Below are positions 57,729 to 64,000 of a DNA stretch of 64,000 bases, one piece after another. How positions within the stretch are numbered: position 1 is the stretch's first letter; each line of letters begins with the position of its first letter. Made by a program: the position numbers and the translations under genes. Source of the DNA: Bradyrhizobium campsiandrae (GTDB lineage: Bacteria; Pseudomonadota; Alphaproteobacteria; Rhizobiales; Xanthobacteraceae); contig NZ_JAANIH010000015.1 in the NCBI RefSeq assembly GCF_014529705.1, positions 90,001 to 154,000 of the forward strand, in the 5' to 3' direction. The notes beneath the pieces were generated by a model. The model did no database searches. It worked only from the letters and a program-made list of their open reading frames with translations, and was not told the origin of the DNA.

Positions 57729-58837
57729 AGCCGCACCTCTCGCCGCTTGGCCGCGGGCTCCTCGCCTGCGCCGCTGTTCTCCTGGTCGTCGGTGTGGCCG
57801 ATGCCGCGCTCCATGATGTCCTCGCGCAAAATCCGTTCGGTGCACCAAAGCAGGCACAAGCGGCCGAGCCCGAGGCCGGCGGCCTGATCGGCTGGCTGCT
57901 GGCCAAGCAGTCGGAATTCTATCGCCAGATGTCGTCGACCATCCGCGCCGCCAAGTCCGACGGCTCGGCGGTGTGGACGCTGCTCTTTATCTCGTTTGCC
58001 TATGGCATTTTCCATGCCGCCGGCCCCGGACATGGCAAGGCGGTGATCGCCTCCTATCTCGTCGCCAACCGCGAGACCGCGCGTCGCGGCATCGCATTGT
58101 CGTTTGCCTCGGCGCTGATGCAGTCGCTGGTCGCGATCCTGATTGTCGGCATCTCGGCCTGGATCCTGAACGCCACCGCCAGAACCATGTGCAAGGCGGA
58201 GGGCGCGATCGAGATCGCAAGCTATGCCCTGATCGCGCTGTTCGGCCTGCGCCTCGTCTGGGTCAAGGGCCGCAGCTTCATCCACACGCTCCCGGCGACG
58301 CAGCCGGTGCCGGCCATCGCGGGCGTGCCGCATGACCATCATGATCACGGCCATCACCACCATCATGATGCGCATGATCACCACGACCATGATCACCATC
58401 ACGATCAAGCGCACGCCCACCACCATGGGCACGACCACGTCCACGACGAGCATTGCGGCCACTCCCATGGCCCCACTCCGAGCGAGCTCGCCGGCCCGGG
58501 CGGCTGGCGGCGGGGCCTTGCCGCGATCCTGACGGTCGGCATTCGCCCCTGCTCGGGCGCGATCCTGGTGCTGGTGTTCGCGCTGGCCCAGGGGCTGTTC
58601 TGGGCCGGCATTGCCGCGACCTTCCTGATGGGATTGGGCACTGCGATCACGGTCGCGGCCATCGCGGTGATGGCCGTCTCCGCCAAGGACATCGCCGCGC
58701 GCCTGAGCGGGGCCCGCGACGGCGGCGGTGCGCTCTTTATGCGCGGCATCGAGTTTGGTGCTGCGGCTCTGGTGCTGCTGTTCGGGGCGGGCCTGCTGTT
58801 CGGCTACATCGCGGCTGAGCGGACGACGTGTTTTTGA
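57725..58837 (+). CDS. NicO-type nickel/cobalt (or zinc) transporter with His-rich loop
   Basis: A 370-residue membrane protein (TTG start in the preceding stop codon, TTGA). An N-terminal helix is followed by FISFAYGIFHAAGPGHGKAV, the NicO family's metal motif (His in FHAAGPGHG), then a cytosolic or periplasmic His/Asp-rich loop (about 200-250: HDHHDHGHHHHHDAHDHHDH and more) and a second half with VGIRPCSGAILVLVFAL and FLMGLGTAITVAAIAVMAVS. This is the COG2215/RcnA branch, which can export nickel or cobalt; import of zinc is also proposed for DUF1007-linked members. No regulatory box was seen upstream. Confidence 0.87.
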   Translation: MKPHLSPLGRGLLACAAVLLVVGVADAALHDVLAQNPFGAPKQAQAAEPEAGGLIGWLLAKQSEFYRQMSSTIRAAKSDGSAVWTLLFISFAYGIFHAAGPGHGKAVIASYLVANRETARRGIALSFASALMQSLVAILIVGISAWILNATARTMCKAEGAIEIASYALIALFGLRLVWVKGRSFIHTLPATQPVPAIAGVPHDHHDHGHHHHHDAHDHHDHDHHHDQAHAHHHGHDHVHDEHCGHSHGPTPSELAGPGGWRRGLAAILTVGIRPCSGAILVLVFALAQGLFWAGIAATFLMGLGTAITVAAIAVMAVSAKDIAARLSGARDGGGALFMRGIEFGAAALVLLFGAGLLFGYIAAERTTCF

Positions 58838-58860
58838 AGCGAGCTGCGATCAGCTAGTTC

Positions 58861-58989
58861 CGTCACCCTGAGGTGGCCGCTTCTTCAGCGGCCCTCGAAG
58901 GGCGACGGCCCGGCCGCATCGGGGCCGTTCATCCTTCGAGGCTCGCCCCACGGTGCGTTGCACCGCAGAGCTCGCACCTCAGGATGACG
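58861..58989. repeat. REP-like palindromic element, family E
   Basis: A 129-base palindromic unit, opening CGTCACCCTGAGGTGGCCGC and closing CTCGCACCTCAGGATGACG. An inner TTCGAGG/CCTCGAA pair and short GC hairpins complete it. Fills the gap between the NicO-type gene and the convergent MAPEG gene. Confidence 0.8.
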
Positions 58990-59010
58990 GATTGAGGGGA
59001 GCTGTGCAGC

Positions 59011-59409
59011 TCACACCGGCAAGAACCGCTTCAACATCGGCATGAAGAAGATCGCCAGATTGATCGCAAAGCCGATGCTCCAGAGGATGGAGCGCAAGGT
59101 CGGGCGGTTGCCGAGATAGGTCAGCACATAGGCGATCCGCACGATCAGGAACAGCACCGCGAGCTCGTCGATCAGGCGCTGCGGCGAGCCGCGGAATTCG
59201 GCGAGCAGGACGGCGAAGGCGAAGAACGGGAAGGTCTCGATCCCGTTCTGGTGCGCGCCGAGCGCGCGCTGTGCGATGGCGTCCTCATAGAAGGCGGGAT
59301 CACGCGGCCGGGAATTGTCGAAGCCGCGAAACCTGATCCATTTGATCGAGCCGATCGTTACCAAATAGAGCAGCAGCGCTCCGAGAACGCACCATTCCGC
59401 GAGCGTCAT
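59011..59409 (-). CDS. MAPEG family membrane protein
   Basis: A 132-residue protein with four predicted helices. MAPEG features are RGFDNSRPRDPAFYEDAIAQ, RALGAHQNGIETFPFFAFAV (the conserved R-A-x-x-A-H-x-N-x-x-E block) and VRIAYVLTYLGNRPTLRSIL. The start at 59409 follows a GGAGGG site; the frame extends upstream without family features. MAPEG proteins are glutathione-linked or unknown membrane enzymes. It is divergent from hemH. Confidence 0.9.
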   Translation of the reverse strand: MTLAEWCVLGALLLYLVTIGSIKWIRFRGFDNSRPRDPAFYEDAIAQRALGAHQNGIETFPFFAFAVLLAEFRGSPQRLIDELAVLFLIVRIAYVLTYLGNRPTLRSILWSIGFAINLAIFFMPMLKRFLPV

Positions 59410-59491
59410 CTTCCCTCCCCCGCTTGGGCGGAACCCTAGCGAAACCCGCCTCATCTTGACAAGTTCCGAGCAACGCGCGACGCAACTGATC

Positions 59492-60529
59492 ATGACGACC
59501 CTAGCCCCCATCGTTTCGGCGCAGCCGACCGTGCAGCCCAGCCAGCCGCGGGTCGGCGTGCTGCTGGTCAATCTCGGCACGCCCGATACCGCCGACGCCC
59601 CGGGCGTGCGGGTCTACCTCAAGGAATTCCTGTCGGATGCCCGCGTCATCGAGGACCAGGGCCTGATCTGGAAAGCCGTGCTGAACGGCATCATCCTGCG
59701 CAGCCGTCCCCGCACCAAGGCGCTCGACTATCAGAAGATCTGGAACGTCGAGAAGAACGAGTCGCCGCTGAAGACCATCACGCGGTCGCAAAGCGACAAG
59801 CTCGCGGCCGCGCTGTCCGACCGCGCCCATGTCGTGGTGGATTGGGCGATGCGCTACGGCAATCCCTCGATCAAGGCGGGTATCGACGCGCTGATCGCGA
59901 AGGGCTGCGAGCGTATCCTTGCCGTTCCGCTTTATCCGCAATATTCCGCCTCGACCTCGGCGACCGTTTGCGACGAGGTGTTCCGCGTGCTCGCGCAGCT
60001 TCGCAACCAGCCGACGCTGCGGGTGACGCCGCCTTACTATGGGGACGAGGCCTATATCGAGGCGCTTGCCGTCTCGATCGAGACGCATCTGGCGACGCTG
60101 CCATTCAAGCCCGAGCTGATCGTCGCCTCGTTCCACGGCATGCCGAAATCCTATGTCGAGAAGGGCGATCCCTATCAGAGTCACTGCGTCGCCACGACGG
60201 AAGCGCTGCGCCGCCGGCTCGGCATGGACGACGCAAATTTGCTGCTGACCTTCCAGTCGCGCTTCGGCAACGACGAGTGGCTGCAGCCCTACACCGACAA
60301 GACGATGGAGCGCCTGGCGAAAGAGGGTGTGCGCCGGATCGCGGTGGTGACGCCGGGCTTTTCCGCCGATTGCCTGGAGACGCTGGAGGAGATCGCGCAG
60401 GAGAATGCCGAGATCTTCAAGCATCATGGCGGCGAGCAGTTTGCCGCGATCCCCTGCCTCAACGACAGCGATCCCGGCATGGACGTGATCCGCACGCTGG
60501 TGCTGCGCGAATTGCAGGGCTGGATCTGA
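59492..60529 (+). CDS. hemH: Ferrochelatase
   Basis: A 345-residue enzyme that inserts iron into protoporphyrin IX, the last step of haem synthesis. VLLVNLGTPDTADAPGVRVY at the N-terminus, YPQYSAST, the catalytic His in VASFHGMPKSYVEKGDPYQS and the second Glu region VVTPGFSADCLETLEEI are all present. A TTG twelve codons earlier is an alternative start. Overlaps the next gene by TGATG. Confidence 0.95.
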   Translation: MTTLAPIVSAQPTVQPSQPRVGVLLVNLGTPDTADAPGVRVYLKEFLSDARVIEDQGLIWKAVLNGIILRSRPRTKALDYQKIWNVEKNESPLKTITRSQSDKLAAALSDRAHVVVDWAMRYGNPSIKAGIDALIAKGCERILAVPLYPQYSASTSATVCDEVFRVLAQLRNQPTLRVTPPYYGDEAYIEALAVSIETHLATLPFKPELIVASFHGMPKSYVEKGDPYQSHCVATTEALRRRLGMDDANLLLTFQSRFGNDEWLQPYTDKTMERLAKEGVRRIAVVTPGFSADCLETLEEIAQENAEIFKHHGGEQFAAIPCLNDSDPGMDVIRTLVLRELQGWI

Positions 60530-61509
60530 TGGCGCCTCCCATGAACCGCCGCGACTGTCTGGCGCTTCTTGGGACGATCGCGGCGTGGCCGGTCTCGGTG
60601 CTGGCGCAGCAACCGACCACAAGGCGCCGGCTCGGTGTGCTCTCGGTCATCGCGGCCGATGATGTGATCGGCGAGGCCCGCCTGGCCGAAGCGCTTGCCG
60701 CTCATGGCTGGAGCGAGCAGGACAATCTCGATATCGACTGGCGTAGCGGCGCCGGCGATCGGGCCCGCATCGCCCAGCTCGCCGACGAAGTGATCGCGCG
60801 CAGGCCCGATGTCCTGCTTGCGCTGGGCACGCCCTCGGTGGAGGAGCTGCGCCGGCGCACCACGACCATCCCGATCGTGTTTGCCGTGGTCACCGACCCC
60901 GTCAGCCAGGGCTTTGTCAAAGACCTGGCGCATCCCGGCGGCAACATCACCGGCTTCACCGATTACGACGGTCCGCTGGCCGGCAAATGGCTGGAGATGC
61001 TGACGCAGGTCACGCCGAAGGTGTCCCGCGTCTTCGTCGTTTATAATCCCGCCACTGCGCCGTTCGCGCCGCTGATGCTGCGCACGCTCGAGGACGCCGG
61101 TCGGACGCTGCATGTCGCGGTCGAGCCCGCCCCGGTGCAGGATATCGCTTCGATTGCCGCGCTGGCCGGGCGCAAGGACGGCGGCTTCCTGGTGCTGCCC
61201 GACTTTTTCACCATGGCGAACCGCGCGTATCTGCTGGTGGCGATTGAGGAAGCACGCCTGCCGTCGGTATTCTGGAGCCGCGCCTTTGTCGATGCGGGCG
61301 GGCTGATGTCCTACAGCACCGACAGTGCCGAGCAGCTCCGCCGCGCCGCCAGCTACGTTGACCGCATTCTGAAGGGGGCGCTGGCGGCCGATCTTCCGGT
61401 CCAGAATCCCACCAAGTTCGAGCTGGCGATCAATCTGAAAACAGCCAAGGCGATTGGCGTCACGCTTCCCCAAAGCCTGCTCGCAACCGCGAACGACGTC
61501 ATTGAATAG
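60529..61509 (+). CDS. ABC transporter substrate-binding protein (ABC_sub_bind family)
   Basis: A 326-residue periplasmic protein with a Tat-like signal (MNRRDCLALLGTIAAWPVSV) and the family's periplasmic binding fold: RRLGVLSVIAADDV, PDVLLALGTPSVEELRR, IPIVFAVVTDPVSQGFVKDL then HPGGNITGF. These proteins are widespread orphans in Bradyrhizobium with unknown ligands. It starts in the hemH stop codon (TGATG); an ATG four codons on is possible. Confidence 0.88.
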   Translation: MAPPMNRRDCLALLGTIAAWPVSVLAQQPTTRRRLGVLSVIAADDVIGEARLAEALAAHGWSEQDNLDIDWRSGAGDRARIAQLADEVIARRPDVLLALGTPSVEELRRRTTTIPIVFAVVTDPVSQGFVKDLAHPGGNITGFTDYDGPLAGKWLEMLTQVTPKVSRVFVVYNPATAPFAPLMLRTLEDAGRTLHVAVEPAPVQDIASIAALAGRKDGGFLVLPDFFTMANRAYLLVAIEEARLPSVFWSRAFVDAGGLMSYSTDSAEQLRRAASYVDRILKGALAADLPVQNPTKFELAINLKTAKAIGVTLPQSLLATANDVIE

Positions 61510-61717
61510 CGTCGCAATTCGTTAATCTTTGCCGCTAGGTCTGCGCCTTCGTCCTTTCAAGAGCCCTTCGCAAATACATAATCGTGGCCGTTCCCCCGCG
61601 TTGCGTCTTGTGCAGAATGCCGGGGATGCCGACGTGAAAACCGACCGCTGAACCGGTAGGGTCCAGGCCCCGACCAATGGCAGCGCGGGAAGCGTCTTGT
61701 CCCGCCTTGGAGGAAAT
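61510..61717. other. Intergenic region before qmcA
   Basis: About 208 bases between the ABC binding protein and qmcA. It holds the qmcA ribosome site (TTGGAGGAAAT) at its right end. I saw no other gene, repeat or operator in it. Confidence 0.4.
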
Positions 61718-62722
61718 ATGAGCGGTTTCGATATTTTCGCGATTGTTCTGGTGTTGCTCGTCATCGTCACCCTGATTGCGGGCGTGAAGACGGTGCCGCA
61801 GGGCTATGACTGGACCATCGAGCGGTTCGGCAAATACACCCAGACGCTGAGCCCCGGGCTCAATTTGATCGTGCCCTATTTCGATCGCGTCGGGCGCAAG
61901 ATCAACATGATGGAGCAGGTGATCGACATCCCCGAGCAGGAGGTCATCACCAAGGACAACGCCACCGTGACGGTGGACGGCGTCGCCTTCTATCAGGTGT
62001 TCGATGCTGCGAAGGCGAGCTACGAGGTCGCCAACCTCAATCAGGCCATCACGGTGCTGACCATGACCAACATCCGTTCGGTGATGGGCTCGATGGATCT
62101 CGACCAGGTGCTGTCGCATCGCGACGAGATCAACGAGCGCCTCTTGCGCGTGGTGGACGCCGCGGTCTCGCCGTGGGGCGTCAAGGTCAACCGCATCGAG
62201 ATCAAGGACATCGTGCCGCCGGCCGACCTCGTCGAAGCCATGGGCCGCCAGATGAAGGCCGAGCGCGTCAAGCGCGCCGACATTCTGGCCGCCGAAGGCC
62301 AGCGCCAGTCGGAGATCCTGCGCGCCGAAGGCGCCAAGCAGGGCCAGATCCTCCAGGCCGAAGGCCGCAAGGAAGCTGCGTTCCGCGATGCCGAAGCCCG
62401 TGAGCGGTCCGCCGAGGCCGAGGCCAAGGCGACGCAAATGGTCAGCGAGGCCATTGCCAAGGGCGACGTCGCCGCGCTGAACTATTTCATCGCCGACAAA
62501 TACATCAAGGCATTCGGCCAGTTCGCGGATGCGCCGAACCAGAAGATCATCATGCTGCCGATGGAGGCGACCAGCATGCTCGGCTCGCTCGCCGGGATCG
62601 GCGAAATCGCGAAGGCAACCTTCGGCGAAAGCGCAGCATCGGCGTCCGCTGCCGCGCGTCGTACTGGCTCGGTACCGCCGACCGGCAATACGCCGCCAGC
62701 GGTCCCGCCGCGGCAGGGATAA
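61718..62722 (+). CDS. qmcA: SPFH/band-7 membrane protein (paraslipin, QmcA)
   Basis: A 334-residue membrane-anchored SPFH protein. One N-terminal helix (IFAIVLVLLVIVTLIAGVKT), the band-7 domain (about 25-190, VPQGYDWTIERFGKYTQTLS onward), a long charged coiled coil (ERVKRADILAAEGQRQSEIL and AEAKATQMVSEAIAK), and a Pro-rich tail. GGAGG precedes the ATG at 61718. The next gene is NfeD, the usual partner that plugs QmcA-type cages. Confidence 0.93.
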   Translation: MSGFDIFAIVLVLLVIVTLIAGVKTVPQGYDWTIERFGKYTQTLSPGLNLIVPYFDRVGRKINMMEQVIDIPEQEVITKDNATVTVDGVAFYQVFDAAKASYEVANLNQAITVLTMTNIRSVMGSMDLDQVLSHRDEINERLLRVVDAAVSPWGVKVNRIEIKDIVPPADLVEAMGRQMKAERVKRADILAAEGQRQSEILRAEGAKQGQILQAEGRKEAAFRDAEARERSAEAEAKATQMVSEAIAKGDVAALNYFIADKYIKAFGQFADAPNQKIIMLPMEATSMLGSLAGIGEIAKATFGESAASASAAARRTGSVPPTGNTPPAVPPRQG

Positions 62723-62729
62723 GGAAAGG

Positions 62730-62756
62730 CGCGTGACCTTCTGATAAGGTCACGCG
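62730..62756 (+). other. Hairpin between qmcA and nfeD
   Basis: An exact 11-bp stem CGCGTGACCTT/AAGGTCACGCG with a 5-base loop and no T run. It sits 8 bases after the qmcA stop inside an apparent operon, so it is more likely an mRNA-processing or partial-termination element than a true end. Confidence 0.6.
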
Positions 62757-62777
62757 TGAAGATAAAGAGGTCGTGTC

Positions 62778-63221
62778 ATGACCGACATGTTCGTTTCGCT
62801 CGGCAATTGGAACTGGCTGATCTTCGGCTTCATCCTGATGGCGCTGGAGGTGGTCGCGCCGGGCGTGTTCCTGTTCTGGCTCGGGCTTGCCGCGCTTCTG
62901 GTCGGGCTGATCTCGTTCGTCACGGTCATCTCCTGGCAGATCCAGCTCGTGATGTTCGCGGTGTTCGCAGCCGCTGCCGTGCCGGTGTGGCGCCGGCTCG
63001 CCCGGCCGAAGCCGGATGCCAGCGCCAGCCCTTTCCTCAACAAACGCACCAAGGCGCTTTTGGGTCGCGAGTTCACGCTGGAGAAGCCGATCATCGACGG
63101 CAGCGGCACGGTGCGCATCGGCGATACGGTTTGGCGCGTCGCGGGCCCGGACACGCCGGCCGGGACGCGCGTGAAGGTGGTGCAGGTGGACGGCGCCAAT
63201 CTGACGGTGGCGGCGGCGTGA
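62778..63221 (+). CDS. NfeD family membrane protein
   Basis: A 147-residue protein: three helices at the N-terminus (WLIFGFILMALEVVAPGVFL, WLGLAALLVGLISFVTVISW, then IQLVMFAVFAAAAVPVW) and a C-terminal OB-fold domain (about 85-147, LLGREFTLEKPIIDGSGTVR, VWRVAGPDTPAGTRVKVVQV). It is the short NfeD1b form without a protease domain. It pairs with qmcA upstream. Confidence 0.92.
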   Translation: MTDMFVSLGNWNWLIFGFILMALEVVAPGVFLFWLGLAALLVGLISFVTVISWQIQLVMFAVFAAAAVPVWRRLARPKPDASASPFLNKRTKALLGREFTLEKPIIDGSGTVRIGDTVWRVAGPDTPAGTRVKVVQVDGANLTVAAA

Positions 63222-63226
63222 GTTGC

Positions 63227-63314
63227 CGTCATTGCGAGGAGCTCTTGCGACGAAGCAATCCAGACTGTTCCTGCGCAAGGATTTCTGGATTGCTTCGCTG
63301 CGCTCGCAATGACG
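63227..63314. repeat. REP-like palindromic element, family F
   Basis: An 88-base palindrome, opening CGTCATTGCGAGGAGCTCTT and closing GCTGCGCTCGCAATGACG, with inner GAAGCAATCCAG/CTGGATTGCTTC exact. It lies between nfeD and the convergent HxlR gene. Confidence 0.85.
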
Positions 63315-63341
63315 AGCTTGGCGATTCAGCCCAGCCAGGAC

Positions 63342-63680
63342 TCAATCACCGCTCTTGCTTCGCCACCTCTCCGCGAACCGGTGCAGCGGCATGAACGTTT
63401 CGCCCAGTTCCCGCCCCAGAGGCGTCAGCCCGTAACCGCCGCCGTCGCCCAGCTCCACGAACCCCGCCTCGCGCAGTTCCGTCAACCGGGCCTGCAGCAC
63501 CGTCGGCGAAGCCTCGTCGCAGGCGGTGCGCAAGGCGCGCGAGGTCAGAGGGGCGTCGCGCAGCTCCCACAGGATCCGCAAGGCCCAGCGCCGGCCGAGC
63601 AGGTCGAGCAGCGCCATGACCGGTCGCCCGGTGCGCGAGCCGCGTACGCGGCGGTCCTTTGAGCCCGTCTGTTTCGCCAT
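63342..63680 (-). CDS. HxlR family transcriptional regulator
   Basis: A 112-residue winged-helix regulator: LDLLGRRWALRILWELRDAP (helix 1-2), then ALRTACDEASPTVLQARLTE (recognition helix) and ELGDGGGYGLTPLGRELGE (wing). No redox Cys pair, apart from one in ACDEASP. Divergent from a carboxymuconolactone decarboxylase-like gene; two identical-style operators lie between the genes. Confidence 0.9.
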   Translation of the reverse strand: MAKQTGSKDRRVRGSRTGRPVMALLDLLGRRWALRILWELRDAPLTSRALRTACDEASPTVLQARLTELREAGFVELGDGGGYGLTPLGRELGETFMPLHRFAERWRSKSGD

Positions 63681-63699
63681 CGCGCCCCTCTTGCGTCTT

Positions 63700-63716
63700 G
63701 CTACAGATAATGTAGC
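63700..63716. promoter_or_regulatory. HxlR operator, copy 1
   Basis: GCTACA-GATAA-TGTAGC, a 17-base inverted repeat with exact arms, 20 bases before the HxlR start. Confidence 0.65.
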
Positions 63717-63721
63717 GTAAT

Positions 63722-63738
63722 GCTACAGTAATTGTAGC
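63722..63738. promoter_or_regulatory. HxlR operator, copy 2
   Basis: GCTACA-GTAAT-TGTAGC, the same arms as copy 1; the centres are 22 bases apart, about two helical turns, so both dimers would bind one face of the DNA. It overlaps the start region of the divergent gene's promoter. Confidence 0.65.
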
Positions 63739-63751
63739 AAGGAAGGCAGCC

Positions 63752-64000
63752 ATGTCATCCCCGGCTCCGCGTATCGCCCCGCTCGATCAGCCTTATCCCC
63801 CGGAGATCCAGGCGCAGTTCGACCGCATCATGCGCGGCGCGCCGCCGCTGATGCTGTTCCGGGTGATGGCCGGCCACAGCCGCGCCTGGGACAAGTTTCG
63901 CGCCGCCGGGCTTCTGGATCGGGGGCCGTTGTCGTTACGAGAGCGCGAGATCGTCATCGATCGCACCTGCGCACTGAACAGATGCGAATATGAATGGGGT
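63752..64000 (+). CDS. Carboxymuconolactone decarboxylase (AhpD-like) family protein, cut by window
   Basis: The first 83 residues of an all-helical CMD-family protein. The family block LSLREREIVIDRTCALNRCE is visible at the right edge, with Cys residues spaced TCALNRCEYEWG, as in AhpD-like peroxidatic or decarboxylase members. AAGGA lies before the ATG. The HxlR regulator divergent from it is the probable controller; the rest of the gene is outside the window. Confidence 0.85.
   Translation, partial: MSSPAPRIAPLDQPYPPEIQAQFDRIMRGAPPLMLFRVMAGHSRAWDKFRAAGLLDRGPLSLREREIVIDRTCALNRCEYEWG

Noticed and set aside
1..64000. tRNA, rRNA, CRISPR, prophage or insertion sequence
   Set aside because: I looked for cloverleaf ends, regular spaced repeats, integrase or transposase motifs and found none I could support.

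Overview
The window looks like the chromosome of a high-GC alphaproteobacterium of the Bradyrhizobium type (Nitrobacteraceae). The reasons are a PhyR-NepR-EcfG general stress locus, DUF3551 small secreted proteins, homospermidine synthase beside an ornithine decarboxylase, many acyl-CoA catabolic genes, and abundant REP-like palindromic spacers. I saw no rRNA, tRNA, CRISPR array, transposase or prophage gene. Most of it is ordinary chromosomal gene content.

Layout. 1-6.4 kb: the 5' part of a TRAP binding protein, a mycobacterial-type dapD, two small double-glycine leader peptides, an L,D-transpeptidase, a hydrolase with a divergent MerR regulator, and a GNAT. 6.3-11.2 kb: a minus-strand catabolic unit (SAF-domain oxidoreductase, PhyH dioxygenase, GntR regulator with a perfect 18-bp palindrome) behind two tandem hydrolases. 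11.4-23.9 kb: ogt, then an acyl/aryl-CoA pathway (two AMP ligases, thiolase, TetR regulator, SDR, enoyl-CoA hydratase, three acyl-CoA dehydrogenases, nitroreductase). 24.0-25.8 kb: ecfG-nepR divergent from phyR. 25.9-31.4 kb: two TonB-like proteins ending in CRGC, an NTF2-like protein, htpG and two DUF3551 proteins. 31.4-37.3 kb: a TctC protein, a FATP-type ligase and a compact acyl carrier protein / AMP ligase / reductase operon. 37.3-40.9 kb: a ribbon-helix-helix protein, a cyclase-like DUF3095 protein, DUF2147, GNAT and sodB, the last with a good EcfG-type promoter.

41.1-47.1 kb: two half-size permeases, then an apparent zinc-starvation operon behind a Zur-box-like palindrome: a His-rich small membrane protein, znuC, znuB, znuA, a His-rich COG0523 GTPase and a WD40 protein. 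47.3-53.8 kb: MgtC, acetoacetate decarboxylase and a polyamine cluster (hss, ridA, GNAT, odc) whose odc has a roughly 530-nt leader in the position of the alphaproteobacterial speF RNA. 54.0-58.8 kb: M3 peptidase followed by two DUF1007 proteins and a His-rich NicO-type transporter. 59.0-64.0 kb: MAPEG, ferrochelatase, an ABC binding protein, QmcA/NfeD, and an HxlR regulator divergent from a carboxymuconolactone decarboxylase-like gene cut by the right edge.

The most interesting points are the His-rich first gene of the zinc operon, the paired GG-leader peptides, the ACP-ligase-reductase operon, the mosaic DUF1007 pair, the cyclase-like DUF3095 protein, and the inferred EcfG promoter for sodB. 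All functions are inferred by reading the sequence; no database search was run.
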